The notes: generated by a model not told the origin, from the sequence alone. A stretch of DNA of 64,000 nt from Streptomyces griseus subsp. griseus (GCF_003610995.1 NZ_CP032543.1:4836001-4900000); one strand, 5' to 3'; shown: positions 26,909 to 36,416, counted from the stretch's first letter. A program made the numbers and translations.

Positions 26909-28639
26909 CTACGGCAGGCTGCGGACGTGCGGGCCGACCGCCTTCGACCAGGCGTTCCCGGCCGTCGCGTCCCAGTTCGTGGACCAGGTCATCGCGCCAC
27001 GGAGCGACGGGTAGGTCTTCGAAGGCTTGAACGAGCCGCAGTTGGTGCCCTTGGTCAGGCAGTCCAGGGCGGCGTTCACGATCGACGGGGAGACGTAGCC
27101 GCTGCCCGCGCCCCGGGTGGAGGCCGGGACGCCGATGCCGACCTGGCTCGGGTCGAGGCCGCCCTCCAGCTGGATGCAGGCGAGCGCGGTGAGGAAGTCC
27201 ACCGATCCCTGCGAGTACACCTTGCCGTCACAGCCGAGCATCGAACCGCTGTTGTAGTACTGCATGTTGACGACGGTCAGGATGTCCTTGATGTTGAGCG
27301 CCGTCTTGAAGTACTCACCCGACGTCGACTGCATGTCGATGGTCTGCGGGGCCATCGTGATGACGAGCCCGCTGCCCGCCTTCGCCGAGAGCTGGCGCAG
27401 CGCCTTCGTCATGTAGGTGGCGTTGAGGCCGTTCTCCAGGTCGATGTCGACCCCGTTGAAGCCGTAGTCCTGCATCAGCGCGTACACCGAGTTGGCGAAG
27501 GCGGTGGCGGAGGCGTCGTTGTCGACCCGGATCGTGCCCAGTTCGCCGCCGATCGAGATGATGATGTTCTTGCCCTGCGCCTGCTTGGTCTTGATGTCCG
27601 CGCGGAACTGGGCGTCGGTGTAGCCGTTCAGCCCGGCCGAGTCCAGCTTGAAGGTGACCGCGCCCGGCGTCGCCGTGGCGTCCGCGAAGGAGACCGCGAT
27701 GATGTCGTAGTCGGCCGGGACGTCGGTGAGCTTCTGGACGGCCGCGCCGTTGTTGAAGTTCTGCCAGTAGCCGGTCACCGCGTGCTTGGGCACGGTGGTG
27801 CCGGGACCGGGGCCCGTACCCTGCTTGGCCGTACGGGCGGTGATGGCGGCCGACTTGGCCGACTCCCCGGCCGCGTTGGTGGCGCTCACGGAGAACTGGT
27901 ACGCGGTGTCCGCGGTCAGCCCCGTGATGGTCGCCGAGGTCCCGGTGGCCGTGGTGGCCTGGGTGCCGTTGCGGTACACCTTGTAGCCGGTGGCGCCGGA
28001 GACCGCGTTCCAGGACAGGGCGATGGAGGACGTCGTCGTGGCGCCCGCGGTGAGACCGGCGGGGGTGCCCGGCAGGACCGGGGGCTGCTCGCCGCCGCCA
28101 CCGCCGTCGGGGCCGGTCACCTCGACGTCGTCGGCGAAGTAGGCCGACTGCCCGTACCAGCCGTGCGTGTAGATGGTCACCGAGGTGGTGTTGGCGCCGG
28201 TCTTGAAGCTGGTGGAGAGCTTCGTCCAGGTGGAGGAGCCGGGCGTCCAGGTGGAGACGTCGGTCGTTCCGCTGCCGGTCACCCCGAGGTAGGCGTAACC
28301 GCCCTGCACCCAGGAGCTCAGCGCGTACGTCGAGTTGGGCTTCACGGCCACGGTCTGCGTGCACTTGGCGTTGTCCTGGCCGGCCGGGGTGGCCTTGAGG
28401 GCGGACGTGCCGCTGCGCACGGGGGAGGAGACGGTGGCGCCGCTTCCGGCGGAACAGGACCAGTTGGCGAGCCCCGACTCGAAGCCCGCGTTCTTGGCGT
28501 TGTTGACGTCGGCGGCCTGGGCGGTGGAGACGAGCCCGGTGACGGTCAGGGCGCCCGCCGCGATGACGGCCATGGCGCCGCCGAGGAAGGGCCGGGAGTT
28601 GTGCCTTCTCTGTCTTCTGCTGCCTGCGGAGCGTTGCAC
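26909..28639 (-). CDS. Secreted chitinase: carbohydrate-binding module, FnIII, GH18
   Basis: 576 residues. A signal peptide with a long basic N-region (RRQRRHNSR) ends near TAQA|ADV (42). Residues ~44-175 form a beta-sandwich carbohydrate-binding module (NAGFESGLANWSC, YFADDVEVTG). A Gly linker and an FnIII domain (188-270) follow, then a GH18 barrel (285-576) with the catalytic motif NGVDIDLE (Asp398, Asp400, Glu402). It hydrolyses chitin outside the cell. A near-consensus DasR site upstream predicts repression relieved by glucosamine-6-phosphate, as for other Streptomyces chitinases. Confidence 0.95.
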   Translation of the reverse strand: MQRSAGSRRQRRHNSRPFLGGAMAVIAAGALTVTGLVSTAQAADVNNAKNAGFESGLANWSCSAGSGATVSSPVRSGTSALKATPAGQDNAKCTQTVAVKPNSTYALSSWVQGGYAYLGVTGSGTTDVSTWTPGSSTWTKLSTSFKTGANTTSVTIYTHGWYGQSAYFADDVEVTGPDGGGGGEQPPVLPGTPAGLTAGATTTSSIALSWNAVSGATGYKVYRNGTQATTATGTSATITGLTADTAYQFSVSATNAAGESAKSAAITARTAKQGTGPGPGTTVPKHAVTGYWQNFNNGAAVQKLTDVPADYDIIAVSFADATATPGAVTFKLDSAGLNGYTDAQFRADIKTKQAQGKNIIISIGGELGTIRVDNDASATAFANSVYALMQDYGFNGVDIDLENGLNATYMTKALRQLSAKAGSGLVITMAPQTIDMQSTSGEYFKTALNIKDILTVVNMQYYNSGSMLGCDGKVYSQGSVDFLTALACIQLEGGLDPSQVGIGVPASTRGAGSGYVSPSIVNAALDCLTKGTNCGSFKPSKTYPSLRGAMTWSTNWDATAGNAWSKAVGPHVRSLP

Positions 28640-29263
28640 GGGGGGCCTCCGTGGGGAGTTGGTGGTGCGTGGCGGGGGTGGTGCGGCGGTGCGGGCGGGT
28701 GCACGGCGGCGAGGAAGGGGAAGGCCGTGCGGGTGGCGTGGAAGCGGTCGTCACCGCTGGCGGATAAACTGGTCCAGACCAATCAAGTTGTCAAGACCTC
28801 TGGCAGTGAAAGGGTCTTCGGGAGGGGTGGGCGGTCCGATGCCCGGGGCGGCTTCCCGGGGCGTCCCGGGCCGGAATTTCTTTGCCGGAAGGTGGTCCGG
28901 GGCCCGCCTCCCGCTACCCGCATGGGTGATCTTGCCGAAGGTCTTCGCACCGTGACGGGAACGGCCCGCCGGAATGGTCCGGAACGCTCTCCCGCCCGCC
29001 CTGACGTGCGGAAACGGAAGCGCGCCCGGATTCCGGATGACGGATTCGGTAACGCTCCGCAACAGTAGGGAAGTTGACTGGAATCGATTTCATCCCGTTT
29101 AGCACCCGACCCGCGTACGAACGGTGTTCGCATGATGACGCACTGGTCTCCGATAACTGTTCTCTGCCTGGTGAGACGTGGCTAAAGTGCTGGGGCAGGA
29201 GCACGGAGCAGGAGCGATTGCGGCCGACGTCCCGACGTCGGCCGGAGCCGAACGGGGAAGAGC
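28640..29263. other. 624-bp divergent intergenic region
   Basis: It contains the DasR site of the chitinase and the promoter region of the Tad locus. TTGACT (29074-29079) followed 17 bases later by GTTTAG (29097-29102) is a possible but weak promoter for the rightward genes. I see no gene here. Confidence 0.4.
28768..28783. promoter_or_regulatory. DasR-responsive element (dre) upstream of the chitinase
   Basis: ACTGGTCCAGACCAAT has the TGGTCnAGACCA core of the known 16-bp DasR consensus (ACTGGTCTAGACCACT). It lies about 130 bases upstream of the chitinase start. Confidence 0.85.
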
Positions 29264-30148
29264 GTGCCGACCGCGATAGCAGTGACGAGTGCAGATCTGG
29301 TGCTGCCGCCCACCGATCAGCAGACACCGACCGCGGCCCTGCTCCAGGCCCCCGAAGCCCAGGCCCTGGAGCTGGCCATCGGCGACATGCATCTCCTGCT
29401 CGAACAGCACGGATATGTGATCGCCCTCTATCCGTCCGGCATCCGCCCCGAGCACGAACGCCGGCTCCACTCCATCCGCTCGGTCCTGGAGAGCGACCGG
29501 ATCGCCCTGGTCAAGGTGGACCTGCCGCCCCTCGGCGTGGCCGTACTGGTGCGCCAGATGCGCCAGCTGTCCATCTGCCACTTCAGCCCCGGGGTGGTCG
29601 CCTCCGCCGCCCGGCTGCTCTCGCACTACATCTACGCGGGCGCCCTGCTCAACTCGGTCGCCAAGCTGGACCGGGTCCCGGTCAGCCTCAAGAGCCACGC
29701 CAAGTCCTGGGTCCCCGGCTCCCAGTTCGCCGTGCTCGCCGGGCCCCGGCCCCAGCTCATCAAGGTGAGCCCGGCCGCCGAAGCCCTGGCCGGACCCGAA
29801 TTCCGTACGCATCTCCTCGTCGCCAAAGGGCAGTTGCAGTCGGACTGGGTTCAGGAGACCCTCGCGCCCGCCTGGAAGGTCCAGGCCGTCCACGACACCG
29901 GTCTGCCCGCCGACTCCCCGCGCTGGTGGGGCACGGGAAAGCTGGTGGAGTTCGCCGCCCACCTCCCGGACCTCTCCGTCCTGTACCAGCTGGTCTCCTC
30001 CGTCCGCCGGGAGAAGTGCCACTGGTGCGAGATGGAGCTCATCGGCGACCGGTGCGCCTTCTGTTCCGCACCGCTCGCCGCTCCCGAGAACCGCGCGGCG
30101 TCCACGGGTGTCCTCCAGTTGGAAGCCGGCGAACGCTCCGGTCCCTAG
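29264..30148 (+). CDS. Conserved protein at the head of the Tad locus, C-terminal zinc ribbon
   Basis: 294 residues, no signal peptide or membrane segment. A region at 35-110 resembles an alpha/beta domain (IGDMHLLLEQHGYVIALYPSGI, SIRSVLESDRIALVKVDLPPLGVAVLV). The C-terminus has a CxxC-CxxC pair (CHWCEMELIGDRCAFC, about 253-268), likely a zinc ribbon. I know it only as a protein accompanying Tad loci in actinomycetes. As first gene before cpaB it could be a regulator or cytoplasmic assembly factor. The function is unknown. Confidence 0.7.
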   Translation: MPTAIAVTSADLVLPPTDQQTPTAALLQAPEAQALELAIGDMHLLLEQHGYVIALYPSGIRPEHERRLHSIRSVLESDRIALVKVDLPPLGVAVLVRQMRQLSICHFSPGVVASAARLLSHYIYAGALLNSVAKLDRVPVSLKSHAKSWVPGSQFAVLAGPRPQLIKVSPAAEALAGPEFRTHLLVAKGQLQSDWVQETLAPAWKVQAVHDTGLPADSPRWWGTGKLVEFAAHLPDLSVLYQLVSSVRREKCHWCEMELIGDRCAFCSAPLAAPENRAASTGVLQLEAGERSGP

Positions 30149-30252
30149 GCCCGCCCGGCCCAGGCGTCCGGACCCCGGCCCGAACCGCCTCACCGCACAT
30201 CCCTCTCTGTCCGCTGCCCCACGCATCCGATTCGAACGAGGTTGTCCGGCCC

Positions 30253-30966
30253 ATGAACTCCCGCCAGCGCCGCGGCGTGATACTCCTGCTCCTGTCGGTC
30301 CTGTGCGCCTTCGGTGCCTTCGCCGGAGTGCTCTCGGTGATCAGCGATGTGAACTCCAAGGTGGGCCCCGAAGTGACCGCCTACCAGCTGAAGACCGATG
30401 TGGCCCCCTACACGGCCCTGAACAGCGGCCAGTTCGAGAAGATCACGATGCCCAAGCGCTGGCTCTCGGAGAACGCCGTGACCGACCTGCGGGAGGTCGA
30501 GTCGAAGATCGCCGTCACCCAGCTCCGCCAAGGCTCCCTGCTCCAGTCGGACATGATGGTGCGCAAACCCGAACTCCGCGCCGGTGAGCAGGAGATCGCC
30601 ATCATGATCGACGCCGCCACCGGCGTCGCGGGCAAGATCACACCGGGCGCCACGGTCAACATCTACGCCACGTTCGCCGGCGAGCAGCGGGAGAACGGCG
30701 CCCCCGCCCAGTCCAAGGTCATCGTCTCCAACGCCAAGGTGCTGGAGGTCGGCAAGCTGACCGCTCTCAACCCGTCGGCCGACGACCGGCGCAGCCAGGT
30801 CACCGAGGCCGTGCCGATCACTTTCGCCCTCAGCACGCTGGACACCCAGCGCATCGCCTACGCCGAGTCTTTCGCGGATCACGTACGGCTCGCTCTCGTC
30901 GCCCCGGGCAGCGACGGCACCATCCGCCCGGGCGACCGCACCTACACGCTGGACAAGGACAAGTGA
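30253..30966 (+). CDS. cpaB: Flp pilus assembly protein CpaB (RcpC), SAF domain
   Basis: 237 residues from ATG 30253. One N-terminal membrane segment (GVILLLLSVLCAFGAFAGVLS) anchors an extracytoplasmic SAF domain (APYTALNSGQFEKITMPKRW, QLRQGSLLQSDMM) and a CpaB C-region (GVAGKITPGATVNIYATF, SKVIVSNAKVLEVGK). CpaB is thought to act at the cell surface during Flp pilus assembly. In a monoderm it presumably works at the membrane/wall interface. It is seven bases upstream of the tadZ start, so one operon. Confidence 0.9.
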   Translation: MNSRQRRGVILLLLSVLCAFGAFAGVLSVISDVNSKVGPEVTAYQLKTDVAPYTALNSGQFEKITMPKRWLSENAVTDLREVESKIAVTQLRQGSLLQSDMMVRKPELRAGEQEIAIMIDAATGVAGKITPGATVNIYATFAGEQRENGAPAQSKVIVSNAKVLEVGKLTALNPSADDRRSQVTEAVPITFALSTLDTQRIAYAESFADHVRLALVAPGSDGTIRPGDRTYTLDKDK

Positions 30967-30973
30967 GGATCGG

Positions 30974-32272
30974 ATGACCACCAGAATCCTCCCGGCCGTG
31001 GGCGATCCCGACGCGGCCCGCTCCCTCACCACCCTGCTCAGCCAACTGCCCGACGCCGAACCGGCCGGACCGGTCACCGACTCGACCCAGCTGATCGACA
31101 CCCTGGCCCGCCTCGCGGGCGAGGCCCTCGACGAGCTGCCCGAAGTGGTGCTGGTGCACGAGCGGATCGGCCCGGTCCCGGCCCTGGAGCTGATCCGGGA
31201 GGTGTCCCTGCGGTTCCCCTCCGTCGGGGTCGTCATGATCACCACGGATGCCAGTCCGCACCTCTTCGCCGACGCGATGGACTCCGGCGCCCGCGGCCTG
31301 GTCACCCTGCCGGTGGGGTACGAGGAGCTCGCCAACCGGGTCCAGGCCGCCGCCCAGTGGTCCACCGGCGTCCGCCGCCACCTCTCCTCGGCCAACGACG
31401 TCTTCACCGGCCCCGGCGGCACCGTCGTCACCGTCACCGGCGCCAAGGGCGGCGTCGGCGCCACCGTCACCGCCATCCAACTCGCCCTGGCCGCCCAGGC
31501 GTCCGGCCACACCGTCGCCCTGGTCGACATGGACCTCCAGACCGGCGACATCGCCTCCTTCCTCGACGTACAGTTCCGGCGCTCCCTCGTCGACCTCGCC
31601 CTGATCACCGACATCTCGCCCCGGGTCCTCGCCGACGCCGTCTTCTCCCACTCCACGGGCCTGGCCCTGCTGCTCGCCCCCGGCGAGGGCGAACGCGGCG
31701 AGGAGGTCAGCGACCGCTCGGCCCGCCAGATCGTCAGCGCCCTGCGCTCCCGGTACGAGATCGTCGTCATCGACTGCGGCGGCCAGATGAACGGGGCCAA
31801 CGCGGCGGCCATCGAGATGGCGGACACGGCCCTGCTGGTGACGACCCCGGACGTGGTCGCGGTGCGCGGCGCGAAACGCATCGTACGGATGTGGGAACGG
31901 CTCCAGATCCGCAAGGCCGAGGAGACCGTCACCCTCGTCAACCGCTTCACCCGCAACACCGAGATCCAGCCGCCCCTGATCCAGAAGATCACCGGCACCC
32001 GGGTCGCGGCCGCCGCGGTCCCCGCCAACTTCAAGGAGCTCCAGGCCGCCGTCGACTCCGGACGCCTGCACGAACTGGACGCCAAGAGCACGGTCAAGCA
32101 GGCCCTGTGGGGTCTGGCCGGAGAACTGGGCATCGTCAAGGTGAGTGCGACGCCCAAGAAGGGCAGCGCCCTGGCCAGGAGGAACAGCGGCACCGTCAAG
32201 AACGACCGGGGCTCCATCGGACGCCCGCGCCGCGGGCGCGGCGGCCCCGCAGAAGCTGAGGGGACACGTTGA
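30974..32272 (+). CDS. tadZ: TadZ/CpaE-type localisation ATPase
   Basis: 432 residues. Residues 1-135 form an atypical receiver domain without an obvious phosphoacceptor. Residues 150-400 form a MinD/ParA-like P-loop domain with the deviant Walker A GAKGGVGATVT (156-166; Ala where other ParA proteins have Lys, as usual in CpaE), DMDLQTGDIASFLD, and Walker B IVVIDCGG. A basic low-complexity tail ends the protein. TadZ marks the cell site where the secretion machine assembles. It starts seven bases after cpaB. Confidence 0.9.
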   Translation: MTTRILPAVGDPDAARSLTTLLSQLPDAEPAGPVTDSTQLIDTLARLAGEALDELPEVVLVHERIGPVPALELIREVSLRFPSVGVVMITTDASPHLFADAMDSGARGLVTLPVGYEELANRVQAAAQWSTGVRRHLSSANDVFTGPGGTVVTVTGAKGGVGATVTAIQLALAAQASGHTVALVDMDLQTGDIASFLDVQFRRSLVDLALITDISPRVLADAVFSHSTGLALLLAPGEGERGEEVSDRSARQIVSALRSRYEIVVIDCGGQMNGANAAAIEMADTALLVTTPDVVAVRGAKRIVRMWERLQIRKAEETVTLVNRFTRNTEIQPPLIQKITGTRVAAAAVPANFKELQAAVDSGRLHELDAKSTVKQALWGLAGELGIVKVSATPKKGSALARRNSGTVKNDRGSIGRPRRGRGGPAEAEGTR

Positions 32273-32275
32273 GCG

Positions 32276-32728
32276 ATGACGACCACGACGAGGACGGCCC
32301 GCACCGGCATACGGGGGCTCAGGAGCCTCCGGGAGGGCCCCGGCCCCAGGCGGCCACGGCGCCCGGGGGGAGATGACCGGGGGCAGACCTCGGTCGAGTT
32401 CCTGGGCATGACGCCCTTCATCATCCTGATCATGCTCGTGCTCTGGGAGTGCGCCCTGATCGGCTACACCTTCAGCCTCGCGGGCAACGCGGCGGACGTC
32501 GGCGCGCGCAAGGGCAGCGGAGCGGAGTACGGCGCCCAGGCGGCGTGCCGGGCCGGCGCGATGAAGGACCTGCCCGACGCCTGGTCCAAGAACGCCCGGG
32601 TCACCTGCGGCCGGGGAGGGGACCTCTACGAGGCGACCGTACGGCTCAAGGTCCCGGTGCTGGTGCCCAGCCTGTTCAACCTCGACATCCCCATCAAGGG
32701 CGAAGCCGGATCGGCGCTGGAGGACTGA
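32276..32728 (+). CDS. TadE-like pseudopilin
   Basis: 150 residues. The basic N-terminus ends in DDRGQTSVEFLG, a prepilin-type cleavage site (after Gly36, Glu at +5), followed by one membrane helix (MTPFIILIMLVLWECALIGYTF). A small extracellular domain with two cysteines (ACRAG, VTCGRG) follows. TadE-like pseudopilins are processed by the prepilin peptidase and needed for Flp pilus assembly. It starts three bases after tadZ. Confidence 0.88.
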   Translation: MTTTTRTARTGIRGLRSLREGPGPRRPRRPGGDDRGQTSVEFLGMTPFIILIMLVLWECALIGYTFSLAGNAADVGARKGSGAEYGAQAACRAGAMKDLPDAWSKNARVTCGRGGDLYEATVRLKVPVLVPSLFNLDIPIKGEAGSALED

Positions 32729-33148
32729 GTGATGACGACCATGCCGTACAGCGCACGCATCCGGTCCGGACGGGCCGCCGGGAAGGGCGGAAAGGCCGGG
32801 AAGGGCCGGGACCGCGGCCAGGTCGCTCTGGAGTACCTCGGCTTCCTCCCCCTCCTGCTCCTGGTCGCGATGGGCGCCCTCCAGCTCGGCCTCGCCGCGT
32901 ACGCCGCCAACCAGGCGGGCACGGCCGCACGCGCCGGGGCCCGTACGGCGGCCAGTTACGACGCCCACGGGGACCCGGAATCGGCCGCCCGGGGCGCGGT
33001 GAGCGACTGGCTGAGCGGTGACGGGTTCGGGTACAGCCAGAGCGGCGGCCAGGACATCACCGCGACGGTCCAGGTCAAGGTCCCCTCCGTCGTCCCCGGC
33101 CTGGACGGCTGGGTGGCCGAGCGGAGCGCCACGATGCCGCGCGAATAG
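32729..33148 (+). CDS. TadE/TadF-like pseudopilin (second copy)
   Basis: 139 residues from GTG 32729, or ATG one codon later, directly at the stop of the preceding gene. A Lys/Gly-rich leader leads to DRGQVALEYLG, the processing site, then one hydrophobic helix (FLPLLLLVAMGALQLGLAAYAAN) and a short exported domain. It is paralogous in design to the gene before it, but the sequences diverge after the helix. Both are probably minor pseudopilins. Confidence 0.88.
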   Translation: MMTTMPYSARIRSGRAAGKGGKAGKGRDRGQVALEYLGFLPLLLLVAMGALQLGLAAYAANQAGTAARAGARTAASYDAHGDPESAARGAVSDWLSGDGFGYSQSGGQDITATVQVKVPSVVPGLDGWVAERSATMPRE

Positions 33149-33212
33149 CCGCCCCACGGCACAGGCCGACCGGACCCAGCAGCATTCCGCGACACCGAGG
33201 AGAGTTACGCCG

Positions 33213-34550
33213 ATGAGCCTGCGGGCACGCATGAGCGCCCCGGACGAGCAGGGCGGGGGACGGGAGGACGGCCACCTGGTGGCCACCTACCGGGCCAAGC
33301 TGCTGGAGGAGATCGACCTCGCGGAGATGTCCTCGCTGGCGGCCACCGACCGGCGGGCCCGCCTGGAGCGCGTACTCGGCCACATCATCAGCCGCGAGGG
33401 CCCGGTCCTCTCCACCGTGGAGCGCTCGCAGCTGATCCGGCGCGTCGTGGACGAGGCGCTCGGCCTCGGCATCCTGGAACCGCTCCTGGAGGACGCGTCG
33501 ATCACCGAGATCATGGTCAACGGCCCCGACCAGATCTTCGTGGAGCGCAGCGGCAAGGTGGAACAGCTGCCCCTGCGCTTCGGCTCGCACGAGCAGCTGA
33601 TGCAGACCATCGAACGCATCGTGTCGACCGTCAACCGCCGTGTGGACGAGTCGAATCCGATGGTCGACGCCCGGCTGCCCAGCGGCGAACGTGTCAACGT
33701 GATCATCCCGCCGCTCTCACTGACCGGCGCCACCCTCACCATCCGCCGCTTCCCCCGCTCCTTCACCCTCCAGGAGATGATCGGCTTCGGCTCGCTGGAC
33801 GAGCAGATGCTGGTCCTGCTGGCGGGACTCGTCCAGGCCAAGCTCAACATCATCGTCTCGGGCGCCACCGGCACCGGGAAGACGACGCTCCTCAACGCGC
33901 TCTCCGGACTGATCCCGAACGCCGAGCGCATCGTCACCATCGAGGACTCCGCCGAACTCCAGCTCCAGCAGAGCCATGTGATCCGGCTGGAGTCCCGCCC
34001 GGCCAACGTGGAGGGCAAGGGCCAGATCACCATCCGCGACCTGGTCCGCAACTCCCTGCGTATGCGCCCCGACCGCATCGTCGTCGGTGAGGTCCGCGGC
34101 GGCGAGTCCCTCGACATGCTCCAGGCGATGTCCACCGGCCACGACGGATCGCTCGCCACCGTCCACGCCAACAACGCCGAGGACGCGCTGATGCGCCTCC
34201 AGACCCTCGCCTCGATGTCCGAGGTGGAGATCCCCTTCGAGGCGCTGCACGATCAGATCAACAGCGCCGTCGACGTGATCGTCCAGCTCACCCGGCATGC
34301 CGACGGAACCAGGAAGATCACCGAGATCGCGGTCCTCGACTCGCACGGCCGCGACCCGTACCGGATCGTCACGGTGGCCCGCTTCAACGCGCAGCCGATG
34401 GCGTCGGACGGCCGGATCTACGGCCGGTTCCAGTATCTGCCGCTGCCCCGCAAGATCGCCGACCGTCTGTACATGGCGAGCCAGCCCATCCCGCAGGCGT
34501 TCGGCATCGCACAGCACGCCGAACAGCTCGCCACCCGAGAGGCCAACTAG
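33213..34550 (+). CDS. tadA: Tad secretion ATPase TadA/CpaF
   Basis: 445 residues from ATG 33213 with GAGGAGAG upstream. It is a type II/IV secretion hexameric ATPase. The N-terminal domain has SITEIMVNGPDQIFVERSGK; the arginine-rich linker has VDARLPSGERVNVI; then Walker A SGATGTGKTTLL (~216-227), the Asp box, Walker B RIVVGEVRGGE and the His box TGHDGSLATVHANN. It powers polymerisation of the Flp pilus from the inner face of the membrane with TadB and TadC. Confidence 0.95.
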   Translation: MSLRARMSAPDEQGGGREDGHLVATYRAKLLEEIDLAEMSSLAATDRRARLERVLGHIISREGPVLSTVERSQLIRRVVDEALGLGILEPLLEDASITEIMVNGPDQIFVERSGKVEQLPLRFGSHEQLMQTIERIVSTVNRRVDESNPMVDARLPSGERVNVIIPPLSLTGATLTIRRFPRSFTLQEMIGFGSLDEQMLVLLAGLVQAKLNIIVSGATGTGKTTLLNALSGLIPNAERIVTIEDSAELQLQQSHVIRLESRPANVEGKGQITIRDLVRNSLRMRPDRIVVGEVRGGESLDMLQAMSTGHDGSLATVHANNAEDALMRLQTLASMSEVEIPFEALHDQINSAVDVIVQLTRHADGTRKITEIAVLDSHGRDPYRIVTVARFNAQPMASDGRIYGRFQYLPLPRKIADRLYMASQPIPQAFGIAQHAEQLATREAN

Positions 34551-34560
34551 GTACCGAGCC

Positions 34561-35505
34561 ATGGACAACGTCAACCTCCCCCTGCTCACCGTCGGCGTCA
34601 CCCTGATCGCCTGTGTGCTCGGCGTGACGGGCCTGTACGCCTACTCCGGCGGCAAGGCCGACCGCGACGCGCTCGTGGAGCGGCTCTCCCACGTCGGCCA
34701 GATCACCGAGACGGGCCGGCACCGCAGGTTCAGGGGCCTGGACCGGCGGCTGCGGGCCACCGCGCTCGGCCGGAAACTGGAGCTGAAACTCGCGGCGACC
34801 GGCATGGAGCTGACCCCCGGCGAGTTCTTCGTCTACGCCCTCCTCGCGATGGCCGGGCTGTGGATGATCGCCTCCTCCATGCTCGCGGCCTTCTTCGGCC
34901 CGGTCGCCGCGCTGATCGGCCTCTGGGGCACCAACGCCTTCCTCAACTGGCAGCGTACGAAGCGCACCGAACGGTTCATCAACCAACTCCCCGAGCTCTC
35001 CCGCATCCTGGCCAACGCCACCCAGGCGGGTCTGGCGCTGCGCACCGCGCTCTCCATGGCGGCGGAGGAGCTGGAGAACCCGGCAGGCGAGGAACTGGCG
35101 CGCGTGGCAAGGCGTTTGGCGGTTGGCGAATCCCTGGACGAAGCACTGAGCGAGCTGACGGACCGACTGCCCTCCCGCGAACTGGTGGTCCTCGTCACCA
35201 CGTTGGTCCTCTCCAACCGGGCCGGCGGTACGGTCGTCAGTTCGCTGCGTAACCTCACCGAGACGCTGGAGGAGCGCAAGGAGACCCGCCGCGAGGTCAA
35301 GACCCAGCTCTCCCAGGTCACCGTCACCGCCTACGCCGTACCGGTGTTCGGGATCGGCGCGATGCTCCTGATGAACGCGGTCATGCCCGGCGCCCTCGAC
35401 CGTATGACCGGTGCTTTCATCGGCCAGGCCGCGGTGGTCGTGGCCATCGCCCTGTACGCGGTCGGATTCGTGGTCATCCGCCGGCTGTCCCGTATCGACG
35501 TCTGA
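34561..35505 (+). CDS. tadB: Tad platform protein TadB
   Basis: 314 residues, type II secretion F-domain protein. An N-terminal membrane anchor precedes the F-domain cytoplasmic helices (FINQLPELSRILANATQAGLALRTALSMAAEELENP...VGESLDEALSELTDRLP). Two C-terminal membrane helices follow. TadB forms the membrane platform with TadC, contacted by the ATPase. It starts ten bases after tadA, and an EELENPAG...EELARV motif is typical of GspF-like repeats. Confidence 0.92.
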   Translation: MDNVNLPLLTVGVTLIACVLGVTGLYAYSGGKADRDALVERLSHVGQITETGRHRRFRGLDRRLRATALGRKLELKLAATGMELTPGEFFVYALLAMAGLWMIASSMLAAFFGPVAALIGLWGTNAFLNWQRTKRTERFINQLPELSRILANATQAGLALRTALSMAAEELENPAGEELARVARRLAVGESLDEALSELTDRLPSRELVVLVTTLVLSNRAGGTVVSSLRNLTETLEERKETRREVKTQLSQVTVTAYAVPVFGIGAMLLMNAVMPGALDRMTGAFIGQAAVVVAIALYAVGFVVIRRLSRIDV

Positions 35506-35528
35506 CACCAGGAAGAAGGGGGACGGAC

Positions 35529-36416
35529 ATGGACCTGCTGCTAGCCCTGGTCGTCGGCCTCGCCGTCTACGGGGCCATCCACGGCATCCGGATGTACCGG
35601 GCCGACGCCAAGCTCCCCGGCGACCTCGCCATCGCGCTGGAGTCCGGCTCCTCGCGCACCAGCGCGGTGGGCTCGGGCATCGACCGGCTCGGCATCCGCT
35701 GGGCCCCGATGGTGCTGCGGATGATGGGCCCCAAGGCGGTCAACAAGAAGCGCCGCCAGATCGACCTGGCCGGAAACCCGGGCGGCCTCACCATCGACCG
35801 TTACGCCGCCCGCCGCGCGGTCTACGGCGCGCTCGGCATGCTGGGCGCCTTCTCGATGCTTCTCCAGGGTCAGCTCTTCCTCGCCCTCCTCATGATCGCG
35901 TTCGGCCTGTTCTGGATCGAGGCGGGAATCTGGTCGGCGATCCGGGTCCGCCGTGAGCACATCGAACGCACGCTCCCGGACTTCCTCGACGTCCTCGCCG
36001 TCGTCGTCTCCGCCGGGCTCGGCTTCCGGCAGGCGCTGGACCGGGTGGCGGAGAAGTACGAGGGCCCCTGGTCCGACGAACTCCGCATCACCCTGCGCCA
36101 GATGGACATGGGCGTCAGCCGCCGCCAGGCCTTCGAGGAGCTGCGCAGGCGCAACGACTCGGAGCAGGTCGCGATGTTCGTCACCACGCTCCAGCAGGGC
36201 GAGGAGCTGGGTGCGCCCATCGTCGAGACGCTCATCCAGATCGCCAACGACATGCGCCGCACCGACGCTCAGAACGCCCGCCGCAAGGCGGCCAAGGCGG
36301 TCCCGAAGGCGACGTTCGCGGTGACGACGTTCCTGCTGCCCGGCACGCTCGTTCTCCTCACGGTCGGGTTCGTGTACGGGGCGAACGTCGACTTCTCCTT
36401 CGTCACGGGCGGCTGA
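35529..36416 (+). CDS. tadC: Tad platform protein TadC
   Basis: 295 residues, second F-domain platform protein. It has N-terminal membrane helices, the F domain (FLDVLAVVVSAGLGFRQALDRVAEKYEGPW, MDMGVSRRQAFEELRRRNDSEQVAMFVTTLQQGEELGAPIVETL) and a C-terminal helix (TFLLPGTLVLLTVGFVYGA). A GGAAGAAGGGGG Shine-Dalgarno-like stretch precedes it, 23 bases after tadB. It completes the ATPase-platform core. Confidence 0.92.
   Translation: MDLLLALVVGLAVYGAIHGIRMYRADAKLPGDLAIALESGSSRTSAVGSGIDRLGIRWAPMVLRMMGPKAVNKKRRQIDLAGNPGGLTIDRYAARRAVYGALGMLGAFSMLLQGQLFLALLMIAFGLFWIEAGIWSAIRVRREHIERTLPDFLDVLAVVVSAGLGFRQALDRVAEKYEGPWSDELRITLRQMDMGVSRRQAFEELRRRNDSEQVAMFVTTLQQGEELGAPIVETLIQIANDMRRTDAQNARRKAAKAVPKATFAVTTFLLPGTLVLLTVGFVYGANVDFSFVTGG

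Noticed and set aside
29074..30252. Long upstream extension of the CpaB frame
   Set aside because: It overlaps the well-supported zinc-ribbon gene in another frame; CpaB starts at its membrane anchor, ATG 30253.
30190..32433. Long antisense frames across cpaB and tadZ
   Set aside because: Shadow frames of strongly supported genes; no motifs.
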